This document shows positions 1 through 4,338 of a stretch of DNA of 5,405 nucleotides, one piece after another; position 1 is the first letter of the stretch, and the number at the start of each line of letters is the position of its first letter. The stretch is from Geminicoccaceae bacterium (GTDB lineage Bacteria > Pseudomonadota > Alphaproteobacteria > Geminicoccales > Geminicoccaceae). The translations under genes and the position numbers were made by a program. The notes under the pieces were generated by a model. It was not told the DNA's origin, did no database searches, and saw nothing but the letters and a program-made list of their open reading frames with translations. Location: assembly GCA_030824835.1 (NCBI GenBank), contig JAPJRA010000310.1, positions 1 to 5,405 of the forward strand, read 5' to 3'.

Positions 1-70
1 TTGTTGGCTTGGCAGCGACAACCTCCCACCACGGACCCGGGTGGACAACCTCCATAGCAACGACAACTAG

Positions 71-244
71 GTCATCCGGCGCAGGGGACCCTGGCGCTCG
101 CTGGAGACGGTTGAGTTCGCCACCCTCGACTGGGTGGATTGGTTCAACAACCGCCGCCTGCTCGAGCCCATCGGCAACATCCCTCCCGCCGAAGCCGATG
201 CGCGCTACTTTCGTCAGATCGAGACCCTCGCCATGGTGGCGTGA
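71..244 (+). pseudogene. IS3-family transposase (OrfB) C-terminal remnant
   Basis: Reading in the frame that ends with TGA at 242-244, the 57 codons from 71 encode the characteristic C-terminal end of IS3-family OrfB (DDE integrase core, rve_3 type). It begins VIRRRGPWRSLE and continues through WVDWFNNRRLLEPIGNIPPA close to the end. In intact proteins this segment directly follows the region carrying the catalytic glutamate. Here the codon just before it is TAG (68-70), and the preceding in-frame residues (DNLHSNDN) do not match the expected sequence. The catalytic part is therefore lost or rearranged. Identification of the family is firm from the RRLLEPIGNIPPAE motif. The exact IS name cannot be given without a database search. 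Confidence 0.82.
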
Positions 245-257
245 CTCAACAAAATCA

Positions 258-283
258 GCCTCCGGCAAACCCGGCGCGGTTCA
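258..283 (+). repeat. Probable right terminal inverted repeat of the IS3-family element
   Basis: The 26 bases read inward from 283 begin TGAACCGCGCCGGGTTTGCC on the minus strand. That TG...CA-ended, GC-rich form is typical of IS3-family termini in rhizobia. It lies a short distance after the transposase stop, where the right end is expected. The matching left repeat is not in the window, so this call rests on position and general form only. Confidence 0.45.
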
Positions 284-306
284 CCCAGGCCGCCGAGGTG
301 GCCATC

Positions 307-346
307 GCCGTCGAAGCCCTCAACCGCATGCTCGATCTTCGACGGC
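307..346. repeat. 10-bp perfect inverted repeat with 20-nt loop
   Basis: GCCGTCGAAG at 307-316 is the exact reverse complement of CTTCGACGGC at 337-346, with 20 bases between. It lies in the gene-free stretch between the IS end and the 3' end of the kinase gene. It could fold as a stem-loop in a transcript of either strand. No T-run follows on either side, so it is not a classic intrinsic terminator. Function is unknown. Confidence 0.5.
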
Positions 347-424
347 CGAATTCTGTCCGCATTGCCTGAGCGACAACAGGATAAGGGTGTCTTTCGCCCG
401 CTGCACCTCGCTGCAACGCGCCAA

Positions 425-440
425 GCTGCTGCGCAGCAGC
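425..440. repeat. 16-bp perfect palindrome downstream of the kinase gene
   Basis: GCTGCTGCGCAGCAGC reads identically on both strands. It sits about 40 bases past the kinase stop codon on the minus strand. It might act as a hairpin stabilising or ending the kinase transcript, but there is no U-tract after it, so a Rho-independent terminator is not supported. The rest of 284-481 shows no gene I recognise. Confidence 0.45.
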
Positions 441-481
441 CCCTGGCCGCTGCGGCAACCGACTGTCCCTAATTCCGTGTC

Positions 482-1594
482 TCAGCCGCGGGGTGCGGTC
501 CAGGATCCCAGATGATTGACGATCCAATTGGGAGCGCCAAACCCGCCCGATTTCGAGAAACAGCGCAATCCGCTCCACGAGCCATCCCACATGACAGAGG
601 CCGGCACGCCCGGGTTCTTCTCTCCGTCAACTAATAGTTGCAAAACTCCAAGGCCATGGCACAGGGTGGCGAACGTCTCGCCACCCATGACTGTCAGAGT
701 GCGTGGCTGCCGAACTACCGCTGCAAGTCCGACCAACGAGCGCGCAATGAAAGCAGCCGCTTCATCGGCTGACATCTCACTGCCGATATTGGGAACGGCC
801 ACGCAGCAACCATGCTCCTCAAGAACTCCAGCGATCCTTGCGGCGCTTGTGTTCCTGTCTTCGTCGAATGTGGCAAGCCAGCACGGTTGAGCCGCGCGAA
901 CGGCAGCGACTTGGCTGGTCGCAACGGGATGATTGGTACCGACGATCACAAGATGCGGTGTTGGTGCATCGGCCACGACGGGAGCCCGCTTGCGGGCCAG
1001 GGCCCGCGCCAGGCCGGCGCTACCACACCATAGCGTCGGACCGGGCAGGGCTTCGGCGGCCTCGACGATTTGCTCAAGATCATCCTGCGTCGCCGCATCG
1101 CAGATCAGAACGGCCGTCTTGGCGTCTCTTGCCGTCACGTCGATGATCCCTCGGTGGGCGGCGACGCCATGTTGGGCCAGACGGGATTGCGGCTCGACGT
1201 CGACCCGGCGCCTCGAACCGTCGATGCCCACCAGCCACTGCATGCCGCCGATCGTCATCCGCCCCTGGTCAGGAAAGGCCGGTGCAAGGACGATTTGCCG
1301 GAAGACGCTCGCTGCGACCAAGGCCGCGATCTCCGCCGCCCAGTGGCCACGCAGCAGGCTGTCGATCTTCTTGAAGGCAATGGCGCTGCCAAGGAAGCTC
1401 GGCAGCGAAGCCCTGGCGCTCGCCACCGCAGCCGCCTCGGTCCCATCACGACAGGAAAGGTCGAGCGCATAGGAGCCGGAAGGATAGGGTGGCTCGCCAT
1501 GCAACAGCACCGGCAAAGGCGCATGGCCGGTGAACTGGGCCGCACTGTCGAGTGCACCCGTAAGATCGTCGGCGATCAGGCGAACGGTCGTCAT
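482..1594 (-). CDS. Four-carbon acid sugar kinase (DUF1537 family; D-threonate/D-erythronate kinase type)
   Basis: This 370-residue cytoplasmic kinase belongs to the DUF1537 family (N-terminal substrate-binding domain PF07005, C-terminal nucleotide-binding domain PF17042). Members such as DtnK and DenK use ATP to phosphorylate four-carbon sugar acids at O4. The N-terminal signature IADDLTGALDSAA is at residues 7-19, KKIDSLLRGHW at 75-85 and APAFPDQGRMTIGG at 104-117. GSAGLA is at 191-196. The C-terminal ATP-site motifs are GGET at 304-307, EKNPGVP at 325-331 and KSGGFG at 348-353. All expected blocks are present, so the gene looks complete although slightly short for the family. The last residues (SWTAPRG) have no obvious counterpart and may come from sequence altered near the IS. 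Its ATG overlaps the regulator's stop (ATGA), so it is translated as the second gene of that operon. Because pdxA2 is divergent next door, D-threonate or D-erythronate kinase is more likely than an L-threonate or 3-oxo-tetronate kinase. Exact substrate is inference. Confidence 0.93.
   Translation of the reverse strand: MTTVRLIADDLTGALDSAAQFTGHAPLPVLLHGEPPYPSGSYALDLSCRDGTEAAAVASARASLPSFLGSAIAFKKIDSLLRGHWAAEIAALVAASVFRQIVLAPAFPDQGRMTIGGMQWLVGIDGSRRRVDVEPQSRLAQHGVAAHRGIIDVTARDAKTAVLICDAATQDDLEQIVEAAEALPGPTLWCGSAGLARALARKRAPVVADAPTPHLVIVGTNHPVATSQVAAVRAAQPCWLATFDEDRNTSAARIAGVLEEHGCCVAVPNIGSEMSADEAAAFIARSLVGLAAVVRQPRTLTVMGGETFATLCHGLGVLQLLVDGEKNPGVPASVMWDGSWSGLRCFSKSGGFGAPNWIVNHLGSWTAPRG
1591..1594 (-). 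other. ATGA stop/start overlap coupling regulator and kinase
   Basis: On the minus strand the kinase ATG (1594-1592) overlaps the regulator TGA (1593-1591). This four-base overlap is typical of translationally coupled operon partners and supports 1594 as the kinase start. Confidence 0.85.
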
Positions 1595-2412
1595 GCAGCA
1601 TCCGATGCTGTCATCGCGGGGCCGACGACGGTGACTTTGATGCCGAGATCACGCAGCCGGCCGAGGTCCGCGGGGTCGGCACGTGAGTCCGTGAACAGCT
1701 CGTGGATGGCGTTGATATCGCAAATCCGGCAAAACGCCGCCGGGCGAAATTTGGAGGCGTCCGCCAGCAGCACCACGCGGCGCGCGGCGGCGATCATCGC
1801 GCGCTTCATGGCAGCGGTTTCCAGCGAGGTCTCGCTCAGGGTCGAACCGCTCAACGCATGCGTGCCAATGAGCGCCACGTCAGCGTTGAGATTGCCTAGG
1901 AAGGCCTGACCGGGCTCGCCGACCATGGTCAACGATCCCGCACGCAGCGTGCCACCCAGAACGACGATGCGGATCGCGTCGGACGCTGCCAGTCTCTGGC
2001 CGATGCCGAGGTCGTTGGTTACGGCGGTGAGTGCCAGCTTGCGCTCGACGCATCTTCGTGCCGCGGCAAGCACGGTCGAGCTGCTGTCGAAGATCACGCT
2101 CTCGCCCGCACGCAACGTGTCGGCTACCGCGTGGCCAATAGCCTGCTTCTCGGCGCGATCGAACTCGGCCGTGATTGCCGCTTCCGGCTCAAAGGTGGAT
2201 TGGAGTTCTTTCTGGATCAGCGCGCCCCCATGGGAGCGCTCGAGATATCCCCGATTCTCGAGATGCTCGAGATCCCGCCGCACGGTCGAGGTTGAGATGC
2301 CGATCGCTTCGGATAGCTCCTGAATCGACGCAGCGCCGCGCCTTCGGATATGCTCGACCATGAAGGCACGGCGCTGCGCAGGGATGAGCTCGGGCCGTCG
2401 TGTGCTGGTCAT
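1591..2412 (-). CDS. DeoR-family transcriptional regulator
   Basis: From ATG 2412 this gives 273 residues, the usual DeoR-family size. An N-terminal winged helix-turn-helix (about residues 12-67) contains QELSEAIGISTSTVRRDLEH and then GYLERSHGGA, the standard DeoR DNA-binding signature. The rest is a DeoRC sugar-phosphate sensor domain of the ISOCOT fold. It includes IFDSSSTV at 107-114, VTNDLGI at 131-137, GGTL at 153-156, SETSLETAAMKRAM at 193-206 and LADASKF at 216-222. Such proteins usually repress sugar catabolic genes until a phosphorylated intermediate binds. Here the likely effector is a tetronate 4-phosphate or a product of the pathway (inference). It shares an operon with the acid-sugar kinase and is divergent from pdxA2. 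No strong Shine-Dalgarno precedes any candidate start. The frame stays open upstream to ATG 2460 and GTG 2475, but the added residues look unlike the family, so 2412 is preferred. Confidence 0.93.
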   Translation of the reverse strand: MTSTRRPELIPAQRRAFMVEHIRRRGAASIQELSEAIGISTSTVRRDLEHLENRGYLERSHGGALIQKELQSTFEPEAAITAEFDRAEKQAIGHAVADTLRAGESVIFDSSSTVLAAARRCVERKLALTAVTNDLGIGQRLAASDAIRIVVLGGTLRAGSLTMVGEPGQAFLGNLNADVALIGTHALSGSTLSETSLETAAMKRAMIAAARRVVLLADASKFRPAAFCRICDINAIHELFTDSRADPADLGRLRDLGIKVTVVGPAMTASDAA

Positions 2413-2795
2413 GGTGGTATCGCTGTCAGCTTGAGAGGTGCGTTGATCGACGAGAAGCATCAGGGATATAAACACGCCAAATACAATCTAACGCATAGTA
2501 CCGGACAAGGTCCATATTGGCGCGATGATAATCGTGAAACCAATGGCCAGTCGGAGAAGGCCCGCAGCGGGTAATGCCTAAATGGAAGCCATGGGTGTGG
2601 GCACAATTGAAGAGACGCGACGCACGATGCAATTTGAAGCCGCCTGTAGCAGGATACGATCACTCAACGTAGCATCCGGGCCACCTGTTTTGGAACGAAA
2701 TGATAAAACCTGATGCGAGTCAAGCCGGCACGGCTGGAAAATTCGCTGGAATGCGACGAAGGATGAAGCTTGTCGAGCGGCTATGAAACTTTTTG

Positions 2796-2810
2796 CGCCA
2801 AACTGCCAAA
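2796..2810. promoter_or_regulatory. Tandem GCCAAA motif, candidate operator upstream of pdxA2
   Basis: CGCCAAACTGCCAAA contains two GCCAAA hexamers 8 bp apart, about 67-81 bases upstream of the pdxA2 start. The same hexamer appears near the other end of the intergenic region (2476-2481). DeoR-family operators are often short repeated half-sites, so this is a reasonable binding-site candidate. A CGCCAAA also occurs inside the kinase gene near 535, which weakens the case. Confidence 0.25.
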
Positions 2811-2864
2811 AAATGGCTTCGCACCCAACGGGCTTTGCGTTAGCGTCAGGAAAATTCTGGCATT

Positions 2865-2870
2865 GGGGAG
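2865..2870 (+). promoter_or_regulatory. Ribosome binding site for pdxA2 that fixes a TTG start
   Basis: GGGGAG lies six bases before the TTG at 2877-2879. There is no in-frame ATG near the protein's conserved N-terminus, and the PRIAITSGDPAG block begins at the second residue after the TTG. The site therefore decides the start. Confidence 0.7.
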
Positions 2871-2876
2871 CCTTAA

Positions 2877-3941
2877 TTGCCTCGACCGAGGATTGCCATC
2901 ACCTCAGGAGATCCGGCCGGGATAGGGCCTGAGATCATGGCGCGGGCAGTGGCTGCTCTGCGGCCCCGCATCGCGGCCGGGGAATTCAATCTCGCTCTTA
3001 TCGGCTCAGCACGCATGCAAGCTGTCGCCGTCCGGGCGCTCGGGCTCAGCGATGACATGCCAGTCGCCAGTCGCGACGACGCTCGCGACCGTTCGGCGAG
3101 CCTTGTCTTTGTTGATGTCGACACGTCGGCCTCGACCATCCAAGTCGGCTGTTCGACGACCGAGGGCGGGCGCGTCGCCTACGACGCGATCGCGACGGCG
3201 GTTGAGCTTGCGATGGGCGGAGCGGTCGACGCAATCTGCACCGGCCCGATCAGCAAGGAAGCCCTGAATTCTGCCGGCCACCACTATAGCGGCCACACCG
3301 AGCTTCTGGCCGATCTGACCGGCTCCCGCGATTCGGTGATGCTGCTGGCGCACGGCCACATGCGTGTCAGCCACGTGACCACTCATTGTGCGCTCGAGGA
3401 TGTACCGCGGCGTGTCACACCCGAGCGGATCGGGCGCGTCGTCGCCTTGACTGACGACGCGTTGAAGGCGCTCGGACTGTCGCGGCGGCGCATCGCTGTT
3501 GCTGCCCTCAATCCACATGCAGGTGAGGGCGGGCTATTCGGCCGGCAGGATATCGACGTGGTCGAGCCGACGATTCGGGACCTGCGTGAGCGCGGCTTCG
3601 ATGTCGAGGGCCCGCTGCCCGGCGACACCGTCTTCGTCAAGCTCCATGCCAAGCAGTTCGATGCGGTGGTGGCGATGTACCACGACCAAGGTCACATCCC
3701 GGTCAAGCTGCTCGGTTTCTCGGTCGACGAGAACACGGGGCGCTGGGAGGCGCTAAGTGGCGTCAATGTTACGCTCGGCCTGCCGATCATCCGTACCTCC
3801 GTCGACCATGGCACGGCATTCGACATCGCCGGTCGGGGCATCGCTAGCGAGACGAGCCTAATCGAGGCGGTCGAACTCGCCGTGGCGCTAGCCAAGCAGC
3901 GCGGCAGCGACGCTGTGACGGCACCCGCGCACGCCACCTGA
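2877..3941 (+). CDS. pdxA2: PdxA2, 4-phospho-D-threonate / 4-phospho-D-erythronate dehydrogenase
   Basis: This 354-residue protein is a member of the PdxA family (PF04166), NAD-dependent metal-requiring dehydrogenases. PdxA2 enzymes oxidise the C3 hydroxyl of D-threonate or D-erythronate 4-phosphate. The keto acid then decarboxylates to dihydroxyacetone phosphate. The nucleotide/substrate block GDPAGIGPEI is at 11-20, TGPISKEAL at 122-130 and GHTELLADLTG at 139-149. Three histidines match the metal ligands of E. coli PdxA: H170 in VTTH, H214 in NPHAGE and H269 in MYHDQ. The end is conserved too, with GVNVTLGLPIIRTSVDHGTA at 295-314. The segment YHDQGHIPVKLLGF (268-281) is the form seen in catabolic PdxA2. 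Biosynthetic PdxA of vitamin B6 synthesis usually has a YHDQGLPVLK-like form. The adjacent acid-sugar kinase supports the catabolic assignment. The start is TTG with GGGGAG upstream. The length is slightly above the usual 330 or so. Family call is firm; which epimer is used is inference. Confidence 0.93.
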   Translation: MPRPRIAITSGDPAGIGPEIMARAVAALRPRIAAGEFNLALIGSARMQAVAVRALGLSDDMPVASRDDARDRSASLVFVDVDTSASTIQVGCSTTEGGRVAYDAIATAVELAMGGAVDAICTGPISKEALNSAGHHYSGHTELLADLTGSRDSVMLLAHGHMRVSHVTTHCALEDVPRRVTPERIGRVVALTDDALKALGLSRRRIAVAALNPHAGEGGLFGRQDIDVVEPTIRDLRERGFDVEGPLPGDTVFVKLHAKQFDAVVAMYHDQGHIPVKLLGFSVDENTGRWEALSGVNVTLGLPIIRTSVDHGTAFDIAGRGIASETSLIEAVELAVALAKQRGSDAVTAPAHAT

Positions 3942-4032
3942 CCGCGACGCAGCGAACGGCACATGGACTCTCAACATTGCACAGGCCCCACCCCGATCAC
4001 CCATTCGGTGTAGCCGGCCGTGAGAGGAACCA

Positions 4033-4197
4033 ATGCATCTGAGTGAATTCGCGGCGCGGCCCGCCGAGACCTCTACGGGGAGACCGATGGCTGGCGCTGG
4101 TGAATTCACTCGTCTGATAGTTCTACGACAGGATCATCGAGTTTGTGAAGCTGGGCGCGAACGTCATGCACAAGAAGAGACTCCTCAATTACTGTAA
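4033..4197 (+). CDS. Possible 54-residue small ORF, unknown
   Basis: An ATG at 4033 follows a purine-rich ribosome-binding-like sequence (GAGAGGAA, 4022-4029). It opens a frame of 54 codons ending in TAA at 4195-4197. The product begins MHLSEFAARPAE and is hydrophilic, rich in arginine and glutamate. It has no signal peptide, membrane segment or motif I recognise. The frame spans the 10-bp inverted repeat GAGTGAATTC/GAATTCACTC. It lies in the same direction as pdxA2 and the transporter gene. It may be a real small protein, a leader-type ORF or a chance frame; the good ribosome site is the only positive evidence. Confidence 0.25.
   Translation: MHLSEFAARPAETSTGRPMAGAGEFTRLIVLRQDHRVCEAGRERHAQEETPQLL
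4041..4111. repeat. 10-bp perfect inverted repeat in the pdxA2-transporter spacer
   Basis: GAGTGAATTC at 4041-4050 is the exact reverse complement of GAATTCACTC at 4102-4111, with 51 bases between. Centre-to-centre distance is 61 bp, close to six helical turns. This would suit a paired or looped binding site, or a large stem-loop. No third copy is seen in the window. A second, shorter pair, GAGACCTC (4066-4073) and GAGGTCTC (4206-4213), starts inside this interval. Confidence 0.5.
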
Positions 4198-4231
4198 GTA
4201 AGCATGAGGTCTCCGCTCTCTGAAACGTCGC

Positions 4232-4249
4232 GCCCGGGGTTTCCTGGGC
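4232..4249 (+). other. Stem-loop before the transporter gene
   Basis: GCCCGGGGTTTCCTGGGC can fold into a 7-bp stem (one G-T pair) with a GTTT loop. It is followed by AAATCTGC rather than a T-run, so it is not a standard intrinsic terminator. It may weakly end pdxA2 transcripts, or it may simply be a GC-rich fold. Confidence 0.35.
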
Positions 4250-4259
4250 AAATCTGCGC

Positions 4260-4282
4260 TTGACCAGGCGACGAAATCGCCT
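4260..4282 (+). promoter_or_regulatory. -35-like TTGACC abutting a 17-bp palindrome, candidate promoter/operator
   Basis: TTGACC (4260-4265) is directly followed by AGGCGA-CGAAA-TCGCCT (4266-4282), a palindrome with perfect 6-bp arms and a 5-bp centre. It lies 57 bases before the transporter ATG. A repressor bound here would cover the space between -35 and -10. No good -10 hexamer is found at 16-18 bp, so the promoter part is weak and the palindrome is the better-supported feature. Confidence 0.35.
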
Positions 4283-4327
4283 CGCAGTGTCTAGAGATGA
4301 TGCAACGGCAAAGCACAGCATCACGAT

Positions 4328-4334
4328 GGGAGGG
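4328..4334 (+). promoter_or_regulatory. Strong ribosome binding site of the sugar-binding protein gene
   Basis: GGGAGGG, with core GGAGG at 4329-4333, stands five bases before ATG 4339. This is a near-ideal site, fitting high expression of a periplasmic binding protein, and it fixes the start. Confidence 0.75.
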
Positions 4335-4338
4335 CTTT

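Larger units (their letters stand above)
1..283 (+). mobile_element. Right-hand end of a decayed IS3-family insertion sequence
   Basis: This is the 3' part of an IS3-family element, running in from beyond the left edge. It holds the C-terminal end of the transposase (71-244) and then, 39 bases after the stop codon, a sequence that looks like the element's right terminal repeat ending in CA (258-283). The spacing from stop to end is normal for IS3-family copies. The element is not functional as seen: the transposase frame has a stop at 68-70, and the stretch upstream of it no longer resembles the conserved catalytic region. The left end lies outside the window, so no target-site duplication can be checked. 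Confidence 0.6.
2413..2876. promoter_or_regulatory. Divergent regulatory region between the DeoR operon and pdxA2
   Basis: This stretch of about 460 bases contains no convincing gene and is visibly more AT-rich than the genes around it. It must carry the promoters for both directions. On the minus strand a TTGTCC hexamer (2508-2503) with a TGTATT hexamer 17 bases on (2485-2480) is a weak promoter candidate. On the pdxA2 side I see no convincing -35/-10 pair. GCCAAA hexamers recur at 2476-2481, 2797-2802 and 2805-2810. CGCCAA (2475-2480) also faces TTGGCG (2517-2522), with centres 42 bp apart. These are operator candidates for the neighbouring DeoR protein, unproven. Confidence 0.5.

Noticed and set aside
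9..515. Plus-strand open frame of 168 codons over the left edge
   Set aside because: It runs out of frame through the recognisable transposase tail and then into the 3' end of the kinase on the other strand. Composition is low-complexity and no motif is seen.
1070..1909. Long plus-strand open frame of 279 codons
   Set aside because: It is antisense to the kinase and DeoR genes, is arginine-rich with no domain, and is typical of a GC-rich shadow frame.
2460..2663. Small minus-strand frames of 67-68 codons in the divergent gap
   Set aside because: They have no ribosome site and no recognisable domain, overlap each other in different frames, and run into the DeoR gene.
2687..2709. GTTTT...AAAAC dyad upstream of pdxA2
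   Set aside because: Five-base AT-rich arms with a 13-base gap are expected by chance in this AT-richer region.
2791..2811. Palindromic operator TTTTG...CAAAA
   Set aside because: Only the outer five bases pair and the inner bases do not. The tandem GCCAAA reading is better supported.
3006..3518. Minus-strand open frame of 170 codons inside pdxA2
   Set aside because: It is a shadow of pdxA2, whose metal-binding histidines and family blocks are all intact.
4232..4249. Rho-independent terminator for pdxA2
   Set aside because: The stem is good but no T-run follows, so only a stem-loop is reported.
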